Positions 45,001 through 52,425 of a DNA stretch of 64,000 nt are shown here, one piece after another. The position numbers were made by a program, and so were the translations under genes. Below the pieces are notes generated by a model that had not been told where the DNA came from, ran no database searches, and saw only the letters and a program-made list of their open reading frames with translations. Each line of letters begins with the position of its first letter. Position 1 is the first letter of the stretch. The stretch lies in contig NZ_JAUCMW010000020.1 in assembly GCF_030372765.1 (NCBI RefSeq), positions 1 through 64,000 on the forward strand, read 5' to 3'. This DNA comes from Labilibaculum sp. K2S. GTDB lineage: Bacteria; Bacteroidota; Bacteroidia; Bacteroidales; Marinifilaceae.

Positions 45001-46577
45001 GATTCAAATTCCAACATCTCCAAGAGAGCTTTATTGGCATTCAAGATTTTCCCATCAGGTGTTGTCTGATAAATTCCGAGTGGTGAATTCTCAAATAAAC
45101 TTCGGTATTGTTCACGACTTAAATTTAATTGCTCCTCAGCAAGTTTGCGTTCAGTAATATCACTTATTGTGCCTATTAATCGAATCGGATTGTTATTATT
45201 ATCAAATTCCAATTTACCCAAACCATGCACCCAACGTTCTTCCTTATTGCAGCTTCTGATTATTTTATATTCCTTATTAAAAGGTAACCCCTGAGCTATT
45301 GTCTCATTTTGAAAATAATTCAGTAGCAATTCTCTGTGGTCAGGATGAATCATAGCGCTCCATCCCTCAGTTGTATGTGTGTAATTTTCATCGATCCCAA
45401 ATATAGCATCGAGTATTTCGGAACTTCGCCACAGACCCCTTTTTAAATCAAGCGAATAGGTTCCCAGACGTGCAATTTCTTGTGATTCTTTCAGTAAACG
45501 CTCACTTTCTTTTAGTTCAGAGGTTAATTCTTCTGCGATTTGTTGCGCCTTAAGCTTTGTGCTAAGCATTGATTTGGAGAGCAACAATAGTAAAATACTA
45601 ATAATTAAACCTCCAATAAATACCAACCATGAGGCAATGTATTCAACAATAAAATTTTCTTTTTTTTGAACAAATACCAATGTCCATTGATGGCCATTAA
45701 ACTCAATAGGTACTTTTAAAGAGAAACGTATATTCTTGAGGTCTTCCTGTTTTTCATCTTTAAGTGAATTAAACAAAAGTGATTTTGCAGAACAAATCTT
45801 TCCATCGAAAATATTTAAGCTAAACAATTTTTTATTATCGTTTAATTCCCAGTCTTTCAAGATACCCAACATCAGGTCAGTCATGCGGTAAGGACTGTAA
45901 ACCCATCCTATGATAGCCGAACGTCTTTGTTCAACAGTGTTTGTTACGGCTCCTTTCCGGTAAACGGGAACATACATTAAGTTTCCTGCCTGTACGTCTG
46001 TTTTTGTTTCCTGAACTAAAAGTATTTTTCCTGAAAGGGCAGCGATATCCAAATCACGGGCTCTTTCCATTGCTTCTCTGCGCACCGATTCACTCGACAT
46101 ATCAAAACCAAAGGCACGCATATTTTGTTGAGAGAAGGGTTCCAGGAAAATGATTGCAGTAGATGTATCTTTAGAGCTTTCCGGCCAGACCTTATAGTCA
46201 GGAAATCCCTCATTTCTGATTTGTAAAATATGATTTTCTAATTGATTCTTAGGCACAAGTAAGGAGAATCCCGTCCCTAATATTCCTGGCAAATTCAGAG
46301 CTACTTTTGACTGTTTTATGAAATTGCTCCATGTCTCACGCTTTACGGTATCTGATACGCTAAAAAATGCAGCTCCACTACGAAGTAGTTGTGCATGAGC
46401 ATGCAATCGTAAATCTATTTTACTGCTGATTTCCTTGCATTCGAATCTAAATTCAGCTTCGTCCTTTTTATCAATTTGAAATTTTACAAAAAATGAAGCA
46501 AATAGAGTTAAAAATAAAGTTAAGACAAATAACAAGTTTGCTTTCCAATTATTAACGTTCTTCATTTTATTCATCAT
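42021..46577 (-). CDS. Membrane hybrid histidine kinase with CHASE and multiple PAS domains
   Basis: 1518 residues. Membrane helix near 13-32; CHASE-type extracellular sensor (about 70-260, VALNLPGILGTGFSLLVPK, AIIFLEPFSQQN); second helix near 320-345; about five PAS/PAC units between 365 and 990, several ending in GTISDITERK-like PAC motifs; coiled coil; HisKA with H1039 in NMSHEIRTPMN; ATPase with HVEDTGIGIP and GGTGLGLAITKKL; receiver with D1331 in LILMDLRMPVMDGY; and a helical C-terminal tail (about 1420-1510) in the place of an Hpt domain but without an obvious phospho-histidine. The ligand is unknown; CHASE domains bind small molecules. A 21-bp palindrome lies 29 bp before the start. 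Confidence 0.92.
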   Translation of the reverse strand: MMNKMKNVNNWKANLLFVLTLFLTLFASFFVKFQIDKKDEAEFRFECKEISSKIDLRLHAHAQLLRSGAAFFSVSDTVKRETWSNFIKQSKVALNLPGILGTGFSLLVPKNQLENHILQIRNEGFPDYKVWPESSKDTSTAIIFLEPFSQQNMRAFGFDMSSESVRREAMERARDLDIAALSGKILLVQETKTDVQAGNLMYVPVYRKGAVTNTVEQRRSAIIGWVYSPYRMTDLMLGILKDWELNDNKKLFSLNIFDGKICSAKSLLFNSLKDEKQEDLKNIRFSLKVPIEFNGHQWTLVFVQKKENFIVEYIASWLVFIGGLIISILLLLLSKSMLSTKLKAQQIAEELTSELKESERLLKESQEIARLGTYSLDLKRGLWRSSEILDAIFGIDENYTHTTEGWSAMIHPDHRELLLNYFQNETIAQGLPFNKEYKIIRSCNKEERWVHGLGKLEFDNNNNPIRLIGTISDITERKLAEEQLNLSREQYRSLFENSPLGIYQTTPDGKILNANKALLEMLEFESLTELQNRTLETEGYSKESSVNRKQFVEMIEKDGYVKGLEENWTTKSGQTIPIRENARIVKGINGKVFFEGTVEDISERKKTEKQLLLSQEQYTIAVEGSNDGIWDWDIISNEVYFSPRWKNMLGYNDEELENSFSTWETLLHPEDHKQALTVVQAYFDNEIPEYEMEFRMKHKDDSYRWILARGKALRHENGNPYRMAGSHTDITERKLVEKELKESEKRLRSIIESSPIPMVITKVSEGIILMANESLGKLFKISLSDAIGQKSPDFYSNSQDRKKLFKILMKDGVVDNYELVLKKSDQELFWGSVSLKLMTLDNEQVLIAGFHDITEMKNAEEEIMKHREHLEEMVYERTRELTISQQQLQQSLKDITDYKFALDESSLVAITDHKGVINYANDIFCKISKYNREELIGSTHRIINSDYHSSDFFIDLWRTISKGKVWRGEVKNKAKDGSFYWVDSTIVPFLDEQGKPYQYVSVRFDITDKKKSEENLIKARDAANSANQAKSEFLANMSHEIRTPMNAVIGFSELLSKTVKDEKQRSQVESIRSSGKNLLKIINDILDLSKIEAGKVDIIPVPVNLYSLTREIKNLFGPKVNEKKIDFFIEYESTIPKLLLLDEVRLRQILFNLIGNALKFTDKGHVILTVDAHRNIKLKDNYDLIIHVEDTGIGIPTDQQKLVFEPFTQQAGQSAKYGGTGLGLAITKKLIEKMGGRIHLESEVGKGSNITIVIPNISISEAEIEPAERLFDPTIIKFNEAKILLVDDNELNRELIKDMLEHSQLDVFEAENGEEAVQLATKNLPDLILMDLRMPVMDGYQATEILKQTKSTESIPVIAISASAKSVITGNRNLEMFNEFLMKPLDAFDLFDKMKKYLTYQDKDEVATADSKQTDIVLTQEQLNQLPELITVLENKFGPICQDAIKSQMIDQIEEFGKDLVTLANEINIQFFKDYANKICVFADNFEIDKLLKTLERFPKIIHQLKINNNNINRNGKN

Positions 46578-47101
46578 ATTAATTGAAAAATAAAAAACAT
46601 CTCCAATTCAATAAGCGTTATTGAATAAAAAACACTTATGATTTTTAATGCCCTATATATCCATTTCCCTACAAATACAAACTAACTTAACTGTCGCAGA
46701 TGCATGATAGAATCATAATTTCAAGATCTACATCGACTAGAATCCCATCAACAGTTATAATAAAACAGCATCCCGCCACACTTAGCACATCTATATACCT
46801 ACAAACATTTTTAGTGTACGTCCTTTAAAAAAAAAAGTTAATATCCTATGTTTAATTTTTTCGGAGTCCACTTTGAGCTCAAAAAAAAGTAAATAATTAT
46901 CCGCAAAAAAACATTTCACCTGAGAAAGCATTCCTTACAGATAATAACAACCTACAATAAGCTGTTTATTAAATGTTAAGTGGCTATACAGATAAATAGG
47001 TAGTCTCTGTTGGTAAAAAAGACTTGAAGTGTTATCTTTTTATATAAAATATTAGCAAGACTTCTTACCTTCGGGCCATAGTTAAGAACAAAGAATATTT
47101 C
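46578..47101. other. Divergent intergenic region
   Basis: About 520 bp between the sensor kinase (minus) and the flavodoxin-ferredoxin gene (plus). It contains a perfect palindrome at 46606-46626 and a near-consensus -7 element TACCTTCG at 47066-47073 for the plus-strand gene. Otherwise nothing recognised. Confidence 0.5.
46606..46626. promoter_or_regulatory. 21-bp palindrome upstream of the sensor kinase
   Basis: ATTCAATAA-GCG-TTATTGAAT, perfect 9-bp arms, 29 bp before the minus-strand ATG at 46577. Its position fits an operator in the leader or promoter of the kinase operon. Confidence 0.45.
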
Positions 47102-47881
47102 ATGAATTTACCATCAGTTAATTTAATCTACTTTTCTCCAACAGGAACAAGTAGAAAAGTAGTTAAAGCCATTGGGCGGGGATTGGGAGCAAAACAAATC
47201 AATGAGTTTGACATTACGCAAACCGATTTTGAGTTTAAGAATTTTGGTAGCGAATTGACCATTATTGGTGTGCCTGTTTACAAAGGACGTTTGCCAGTTG
47301 AAGTAATTCCACGATTGAAAAAAATTAATGCTGAAAACACGCCTGTGGTTTTAGTAGCTGTTTATGGAAACAGAGATTTCGATGATGCTCTGCTTGAGTT
47401 AAAAGATCTTAGTGAAGAATTGGGCTTTACGCCTTTAGCTGCAGCCGCTTTTATCGGAGAACATTCCTATTCTACAGAAAGTAAACCGATAGCAAAAAAT
47501 CGTCCTGATGAGGCAGATCTTCTAAAAGCAAAACAATTTGCAGGAGAGATTTTAGATAAATTGGAGAAAAACGATGGTCTGGAGCTAAACGTTTCGGGTA
47601 ATTATCCATACAAAGAATTGCCGAATGCCCCGGTAATGTCGCCAGGAACCATTGACGGGAAATGTACGCTGTGTGGTGTTTGTGCCGATGTTTGTCCGGT
47701 TGATGTTATCGAGGTAAACAAAACAGTAATTACAAATGCAGAAGCTTGTATTTGGTGTTGTGCATGTGTTAAAGCCTGCCCGGAGGATGCACGGACTTTT
47801 GATGCGCCGCTTATCAATCAGATCACAAATAACTTATTCGAAAATTGTTCGGAGCGTAAAGAACCCGTTTTTTTTATTTAA
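47102..47881 (+). CDS. EFR1-type flavodoxin-ferredoxin fusion
   Basis: 259 residues. N-terminal flavodoxin-like domain with the FMN phosphate loop FSPTGTSRKV (about 12-21) and C-terminal ferredoxin with two 4Fe-4S motifs, CTLCGVCADVCP (about 190-201) and CIWCCACVKACP (about 217-228). Such proteins move electrons between flavin and iron-sulfur partners in anaerobes; the donor and acceptor are unknown. Monocistronic, with a hairpin terminator after it. Confidence 0.88.
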   Translation: MNLPSVNLIYFSPTGTSRKVVKAIGRGLGAKQINEFDITQTDFEFKNFGSELTIIGVPVYKGRLPVEVIPRLKKINAENTPVVLVAVYGNRDFDDALLELKDLSEELGFTPLAAAAFIGEHSYSTESKPIAKNRPDEADLLKAKQFAGEILDKLEKNDGLELNVSGNYPYKELPNAPVMSPGTIDGKCTLCGVCADVCPVDVIEVNKTVITNAEACIWCCACVKACPEDARTFDAPLINQITNNLFENCSERKEPVFFI

Positions 47882-47901
47882 AAGAGTTCAGAAAAGAACA
47901 G

Positions 47902-47932
47902 AAAGGATAGTAGATTTGCTGTCCTTTTTTTA
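47902..47932 (+). terminator. Terminator of the flavodoxin-ferredoxin gene
   Basis: AAAGGATAG pairs with CTGTCCTTT (one wobble) over a short loop, with a T-run after it. Confidence 0.65.
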
Positions 47933-48336
47933 TTCGTTTATCCCTAGAGATTAGAATTTTCATCTCTGAAATTTTTTGTGGACTACAAATCCGTAGTTGT
48001 CCCGGGGTATTTTTCCTTTTAATTTACAAATTGCAGAACGATTGCTGATGTTATTGCTATATCAGAAGATGAAACAATATAGTTTGCGTAATAAATAGCC
48101 TTGTCAGATGAATAAACCAAAGTATGTGCTTAAATCTTTGTTATTTCAGATGAATTTATAATATGATCAGATGACAGCTGATTCATTCATTTTGTCATCT
48201 GATGATGTGATTTAATAAAATGAATAGATAATATTTCAGCAGAGAAATCTAATTAGTAAGCGTTAGCAAACAATTATTAGGCTGGATATATGAAAATAGG
48301 ATAAAATCAGACTTTTTTTGTATTGTAAGTATTCAT
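47933..48336. other. Intergenic region with a cluster of TCAGATGA motifs
   Basis: About 400 bp after the terminator. Four copies of TCAGATGA lie between 48104 and 48202, two of them forming a large hairpin. No gene found. The minus-strand gene on the right (48337-49086) ends here, so this is not its promoter. Confidence 0.5.
48104..48202. repeat. Four TCAGATGA motifs, two forming a 14-bp hairpin
   Basis: TCAGATGA occurs at 48104-48111, 48146-48153 and 48167-48174, and in reverse at 48195-48202. The third and fourth are the core of a nearly perfect inverted repeat, 48163-48176 against 48193-48206, with a 16-nt loop. Such spacing suits a regulator-binding cluster or a structured RNA. Confidence 0.55.
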
Positions 48337-49086
48337 TTAACTCTGAGAGCTGTTGTTTTTCTTGTTGTTATAGTATTCAGCATTGCGTTTGCAGTGGTGT
48401 TCACTTTGGTAAGCCTTTACTATCTCCGGCTTATCCCGAAAAACAAATTTGCCATAGCGTCGGATTTCATCAACCACTTGTTTAAGCAGAGTGAAGGCCT
48501 TGTTTCGGATTAGCAGCATCTCGTCCGGAATGTACATCTTGCTGTCTTTTATGGCCAGTAAATTACTTATTCGTTCATATTCTTCGGTGGCTTTATCGCA
48601 CAGGCTTAGATCGAAGTTGATGGCTTGCAGTGCTTCAACATTACTTTTTCCCAGTCGGGCCAATAGAGCCAAATCGAAAATGATACTGGCCAGCGAATTG
48701 CCTTTTTTAATATCTCTGATTTTTTTCAGTAGATTTTTATCATTTCTAAAAGCAAACTGCATGTTATCAATCAGGCATTTGCGCAGTTTTAGCAGGGCGG
48801 GAGTTTCGGCTTTAAAGTTGGTCATTGCCTGTTTCTTTTCACCTGTCAGTTCAACCCAGTTTAGCTGTGCACGGCTTAGAGCCTTGGTGCGGGTATGCAG
48901 TTTATCGATTAAACCGACCGGCATATTTACGGAAGAAAGTTCAGGCAGATCTTCTGTTGCACGTGTGTGCAAGCGTTCGGCTTCATAGATGTAAATTTCG
49001 AATGGCATGTCGCAATGCTTTATGTTTTTATTTGCTATGGCATTGATTTCATCCAGGAGGATTTCTAAATCTGATTGATCTGACAT
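48337..49086 (-). CDS. Unknown helical protein, Bacteroidota-specific type
   Basis: 249 residues, charged and predicted almost fully alpha-helical, no signal peptide, no membrane helix and no motif I can name. The family looks like one of the Bacteroidota DUFs of about 250 residues often found as scattered paralogues. The C-terminus is Asn/Lys/Ser-rich (NNKKNNSSQS). It is alone on the minus strand, between two plus-strand genes. No function is proposed. Confidence 0.65.
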   Translation of the reverse strand: MSDQSDLEILLDEINAIANKNIKHCDMPFEIYIYEAERLHTRATEDLPELSSVNMPVGLIDKLHTRTKALSRAQLNWVELTGEKKQAMTNFKAETPALLKLRKCLIDNMQFAFRNDKNLLKKIRDIKKGNSLASIIFDLALLARLGKSNVEALQAINFDLSLCDKATEEYERISNLLAIKDSKMYIPDEMLLIRNKAFTLLKQVVDEIRRYGKFVFRDKPEIVKAYQSEHHCKRNAEYYNNKKNNSSQS

Positions 49087-49430
49087 TATATGGTAGAATA
49101 TGAGGTTTTACATCTAAAAAAAACAGCTTGAATTTACCAATAATTTTTAGATTCTTCCAATGTTTGTCTGGCAATTATGTTGTTTGCAATAACACAGTTG
49201 TTCCAGACCTGGCTGAGTTTATAATTTTTAATTCTATTTTGAAGAAAATATTTAGGTATAGAATCACAGGTTTGTAATTAGAAACTTGCTCAGTCAATTA
49301 TTATTTATCCACTGATAAACACATAGCCATAAAAAAAGAATTTATTATATTTATTGTTCTGTAAGATGAAGAGTATCTGTTTACAATCAAACCTTGTTTA
49401 TTTTACTTTAAACCTCAAAATTATAATCAT
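49087..49430. other. Divergent intergenic region upstream of aquaporin
   Basis: About 340 bp of AT-rich sequence. No consensus promoter is convincing; nothing else seen. Confidence 0.4.
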
Positions 49431-50117
49431 ATGAAAAAATTAGTTGCAGAATTTATAGGAACCCTATGGTTGGTTCTGGGTGGATGTGGAAGTGCTGTTT
49501 TGGCGGCCGCATATCCCGAATTGGGAATTGGATTTGTTGGTGTGGCAATTGCTTTTGGATTAACAGTGGTTACTATGGCCTATGCAATTGGTCATATTTC
49601 AGGTTGTCACCTGAATCCTGCAGTATCTATTGGTCTTTGGGCTGGCGGACGTTTTGAACTGAAAGATCTGGGACCTTATATTGTGGCTCAGGTATTGGGA
49701 GGAATCGCAGGTGCTGGAATCTTGTATTTGATTGCAAGTGGTAAAGCTGGTTTTGACATGGGAGGTTTTGCTGCGAACGGCTATGGCGAGCACTCGCCCG
49801 GTGGATACGGCATGCTGGCAGCTTTACTGTGTGAGCTTGTAATGACCTTTATGTTTTTGCTGATTATTTTAGGAGCAACCCACTCGGAAGCACCAGCTGG
49901 ATTTGCAGGATTGGCCATTGGTTTGGGACTGACTCTGATTCATTTAATCAGTATACCGGTAACAAACACATCAGTGAATCCGGCGCGAAGCACAAGTCAG
50001 GCACTTTTTGTTGGCGATTGGGCTTTGGATCAATTGTGGTTGTTCTGGCTGGCGCCGATTGCAGGTGCAATTTTGGCCGGCTTGGTATACAAGTACATGT
50101 CTCCCGAGAAAGAGTAA
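49431..50117 (+). CDS. aqpZ: Aquaporin Z (water channel)
   Basis: 228 residues, six membrane helices and two half-helices. Both NPA boxes are present: GCHLNPAVSIG (about 62-72) and TSVNPARSTSQ (about 180-190). The arginine after the second NPA and the H in HLNPA give the narrow selectivity filter of orthodox water channels rather than glycerol facilitators. The start MKKLVAEFIGTLWLVLGG is typical of AqpZ. A hairpin terminator follows, so it is a single gene. Confidence 0.95.
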   Translation: MKKLVAEFIGTLWLVLGGCGSAVLAAAYPELGIGFVGVAIAFGLTVVTMAYAIGHISGCHLNPAVSIGLWAGGRFELKDLGPYIVAQVLGGIAGAGILYLIASGKAGFDMGGFAANGYGEHSPGGYGMLAALLCELVMTFMFLLIILGATHSEAPAGFAGLAIGLGLTLIHLISIPVTNTSVNPARSTSQALFVGDWALDQLWLFWLAPIAGAILAGLVYKYMSPEKE

Positions 50118-50136
50118 TTTTATAGAATAATATTAG

Positions 50137-50180
50137 ACAGCATGTTCGGTTGTTTTATCTTCCGGGAGCATGCTGTTTAT
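50137..50180 (+). terminator. Probable terminator after aqpZ
   Basis: ACAGCATG (50137-50144) pairs with CATGCTGT (50169-50176), extended by a few interior pairs; only a short T-rich tail follows. Confidence 0.55.
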
Positions 50181-50300
50181 TTGTGTTATCCATATTTTCA
50201 TGAATGATTTGATGAAAAGAGCCATGAGAAGACTTTTCTCACAGACGAGGATGACTAAGTTGGCGGGTTCCATCTGACAAAACCTTAAAATTATAAACAG

Positions 50301-50885
50301 ATGAAAAAACTTCTATTCACAGTTTTACTCTTTATTGTTGCAGGAATTGGTTTTGCACAAACATTTCCTGAGCAATTAACCGAAGCCGCTTTGCAGCTAA
50401 CCCAACAAAGAGTAATTTACGATCCTGGCTACTCTTCAATTTCTTATCCCAATGGAGATGTTCCTTCGGATAGAGGCGTTTGCACTGATGTTGTGATTCG
50501 TGCTTACCGAAAATTGGGAATCGATTTGCAGAAAGAGGTTCATGAGGATATGAAAGCCAATTTTAGTTTGTATCCGGCTATTTGGGGTTTGAAACATACC
50601 GATACCAATATTGATCACCGAAGAGTACCTAACCTGATGAAATTTTTTGAGCGTAATGGACAGGAGAAACCATTAAGTCAAGATTCCATTGATTATTCTC
50701 CCGGTGATATTGTTTGCTGGAATTTAGGCGGTGCAATTACACACATTGGTATCGTAATTAATAAAAAATCCAGAGATGGCAAACGCTTCCTAATAGTGCA
50801 CAACATTGGCGCTGGTCAGGTAATTGAGGATTGTTTATTTGAGTTTCCCATTATTGGGCATTACACTTATTCCGATACAAACTAA
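50301..50885 (+). CDS. DUF1287 secreted protein (NlpC/P60-like fold)
   Basis: 194 residues with a signal peptide (MKKLLFTVLLFIVAGIGFAQ). The DUF1287 core is visible: YPNGDVPSDRGVCTDVVIRAYR with a conserved cysteine (near residue 54), DTNIDHRRVPNL, SPGDIVCWNLGG, and THIGIVINKKS with a conserved histidine. The Cys/His pair and the GDIV strand resemble NlpC/P60-type cysteine peptidases or amidases acting on cell wall, but no activity is known. Periplasmic or secreted; single gene. Confidence 0.85.
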   Translation: MKKLLFTVLLFIVAGIGFAQTFPEQLTEAALQLTQQRVIYDPGYSSISYPNGDVPSDRGVCTDVVIRAYRKLGIDLQKEVHEDMKANFSLYPAIWGLKHTDTNIDHRRVPNLMKFFERNGQEKPLSQDSIDYSPGDIVCWNLGGAITHIGIVINKKSRDGKRFLIVHNIGAGQVIEDCLFEFPIIGHYTYSDTN

Positions 50886-50913
50886 TTGCCTGTTGTTTTC
50901 CTTGTTTAGTCTT

Positions 50914-50941
50914 AGAAGTAGAGATTACAAGCTTCTTTTTT
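50914..50941 (+). terminator. Weak terminator after the DUF1287 gene
   Basis: AGAAGT (50914-50919) pairs with GCTTCT (50931-50936) with one wobble, followed by TTTTT. Confidence 0.35.
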
Positions 50942-51023
50942 ATTCTGTATAGTAATTTTCCTGCATAGAATACTTCTGAAATCCTCTGATGCCGGGTTTA
51001 TATATTCTAAATGTTAAAATAAG

Positions 51024-51033
51024 TGAACGTTCA
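51024..51033. promoter_or_regulatory. TetR-type operator in front of tetR
   Basis: Perfect 10-bp palindrome TGAACGTTCA, extended by ATTCATT, which resembles the sites of many TetR/AcrR repressors. It lies 75 bp before the tetR ATG and next to the TATATTTG element. A matching site, AATGAACATTCATT, is at 52392-52405. Confidence 0.6.
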
Positions 51034-51056
51034 TTCATTTTGTGAATTATTTATTT

Positions 51057-51064
51057 TATATTTG
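51057..51064 (+). promoter_or_regulatory. -7 promoter element of tetR
   Basis: TATATTTG, exact TAnnTTTG. The nearest TTTG (51039-51042) is only 14 bp upstream, shorter than usual. The operator at 51024 lies just upstream, so repressor would block the promoter. Confidence 0.55.
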
Positions 51065-51107
51065 TTCTATCAAAATCAAAAAACACTATTAAATCAGAAT
51101 TTCCAAT

Positions 51108-51686
51108 ATGGCAATCAGAGAAAAAAGTAAGGAGAAGCGGAATGCTTTGTTAAAAGCTACCTTGAATTTGGTGAATAATAATGGCTTTCATGATGCTCCA
51201 ATGTCTAAAATAGCCAAGATGGCCAATGTGTCACCGGCAACTATTTACATTTATTTCGAAAACAAACAGGATCTGATCAATCAGCTTTACCTGGAACTGA
51301 AAATATCCTATACAAAGCAGGCATTCAAAGATTATTCTGAAAATATGCCTGTGAAAAAAGCCTTTGAATTTATCTGGTACAATATTGCCGATTATAAATT
51401 AAAACAGGTTGAGGAAGCATGGTTTTTATCGCAATGCGATAACACAACGATGATTGATGAGGTAAGCGTACAGGAAGGATTGAAGCATTTGCAGCCCTTG
51501 CTGGATTTATGGGAAAAGGGGCAGAAGGAAGGCATTATTAAAAATGTTTCGCCATACATTCTTTATGCTTATGCCATCAATCCATTGGCTTTTTTAATGA
51601 ATATGCAAAAGCGCGGCCTTTACCAAATAAATCAAGAAAGTTTGGAACAAGCTTTTCAGGCTGCATGGGATAGCATTCGAATATAA
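51108..51686 (+). CDS. TetR/AcrR-family transcriptional repressor
   Basis: 192 residues. N-terminal TetR helix-turn-helix (about 10-55: ALLKATLNLVNNNGFHDA, then MSKIAKMANVSPATIYIYFENKQDL), followed by a helical ligand-binding domain (about 60-190). Such repressors release DNA when they bind a small, often hydrophobic or reactive molecule. The SDR-type gene starts 8 bp downstream and a second unit (oxidoreductase, DJ-1 family) shares a similar operator, so the set is probably one regulon responding to an electrophile or quinone-like compound. Ligand unknown. Confidence 0.92.
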   Translation: MAIREKSKEKRNALLKATLNLVNNNGFHDAPMSKIAKMANVSPATIYIYFENKQDLINQLYLELKISYTKQAFKDYSENMPVKKAFEFIWYNIADYKLKQVEEAWFLSQCDNTTMIDEVSVQEGLKHLQPLLDLWEKGQKEGIIKNVSPYILYAYAINPLAFLMNMQKRGLYQINQESLEQAFQAAWDSIRI

Positions 51687-51693
51687 TACAGTT

Positions 51694-52356
51694 ATGAGAA
51701 AGACAGCAATCCTATTAGGAGCAAGTGGATTAACAGGGAAACTTCTGTTGAACCGGCTTTTAGAAGACGAAGCATATGCAGGAGTGAAAATTTTCACCCG
51801 CAGAAGCTTAGGTCTGGTTCATCCCAAGTTAAAAGAGTTCATTGGAGATCTGCTAAGTTTGGAAGAATTTAAGAAGGATTTTACCGGCGATGAAGTATTT
51901 TGTTGTATTGGAACTACAGCAGCTAAAACAAAGGATAAAGTCATTTACAGGAAGATTGATTTTGGTATTCCTGCGACAGCTGCAAGTCTGGCTAAGGCAA
52001 ATGGAATTAAAAGTTTTCTTGTAATTTCTGCTCTGGGAGCAAATGCGGAGAGTAATATTTTCTACAACAAAACAAAAGGAGAAATGGAACAGGCAGTTTT
52101 AAGTCAGGAGATTGCAAATACTTATATTTTAAGGCCTTCACTGATTAATGGAAAAAGGGACGAAGATCGATTGGGTGAAAAAATTGGAGCCATTATCATG
52201 AAAGCCTTACGTCCGTTTTTATTAGGGAAATGGAAAAAATACCGGGCGATTGAGGCGGAGACAATTGCAAATGCATTACACGCTTTGGCTCAGGCAAAAG
52301 CAGATTATAAAATAATTGAATCAGACAAAATACAAGAGATTGGTGCTTATCTGTAG
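51694..52356 (+). CDS. NAD(P)-binding atypical SDR protein (HTATIP2-like)
   Basis: 220 residues. Rossmann start KTAILLGASGLTGKLLLNRLL (GxxGxxG; within about 3-23), FCCIGTTAAKTKDK, then VISALGANAESNIFYNKTKGEME, whose Y-x3-K is the SDR active pair, and YILRPSLINGKRDE. Proteins of this group (YbjT/HTATIP2-like) are cofactor-binding oxidoreductases or regulators. Co-transcribed with tetR (8-bp gap). Substrate not predictable. Confidence 0.85.
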   Translation: MRKTAILLGASGLTGKLLLNRLLEDEAYAGVKIFTRRSLGLVHPKLKEFIGDLLSLEEFKKDFTGDEVFCCIGTTAAKTKDKVIYRKIDFGIPATAASLAKANGIKSFLVISALGANAESNIFYNKTKGEMEQAVLSQEIANTYILRPSLINGKRDEDRLGEKIGAIIMKALRPFLLGKWKKYRAIEAETIANALHALAQAKADYKIIESDKIQEIGAYL

Positions 52357-52391
52357 AGTTATAGATAAGGCTTTTTTTATCCCGGAAAGAG

Positions 52392-52405
52392 AATGAACAT
52401 TCATT
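52392..52405. promoter_or_regulatory. TetR-type operator in front of the oxidoreductase gene
   Basis: AATGAACATTCATT shares TGAAC(A/G)TTCATT with the site at 51024-51036 before tetR. It lies 20 bp upstream of the next start codon, as expected for a repressor site. Confidence 0.6.
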
Positions 52406-52425
52406 AATATAAAAAACAGAATAAG

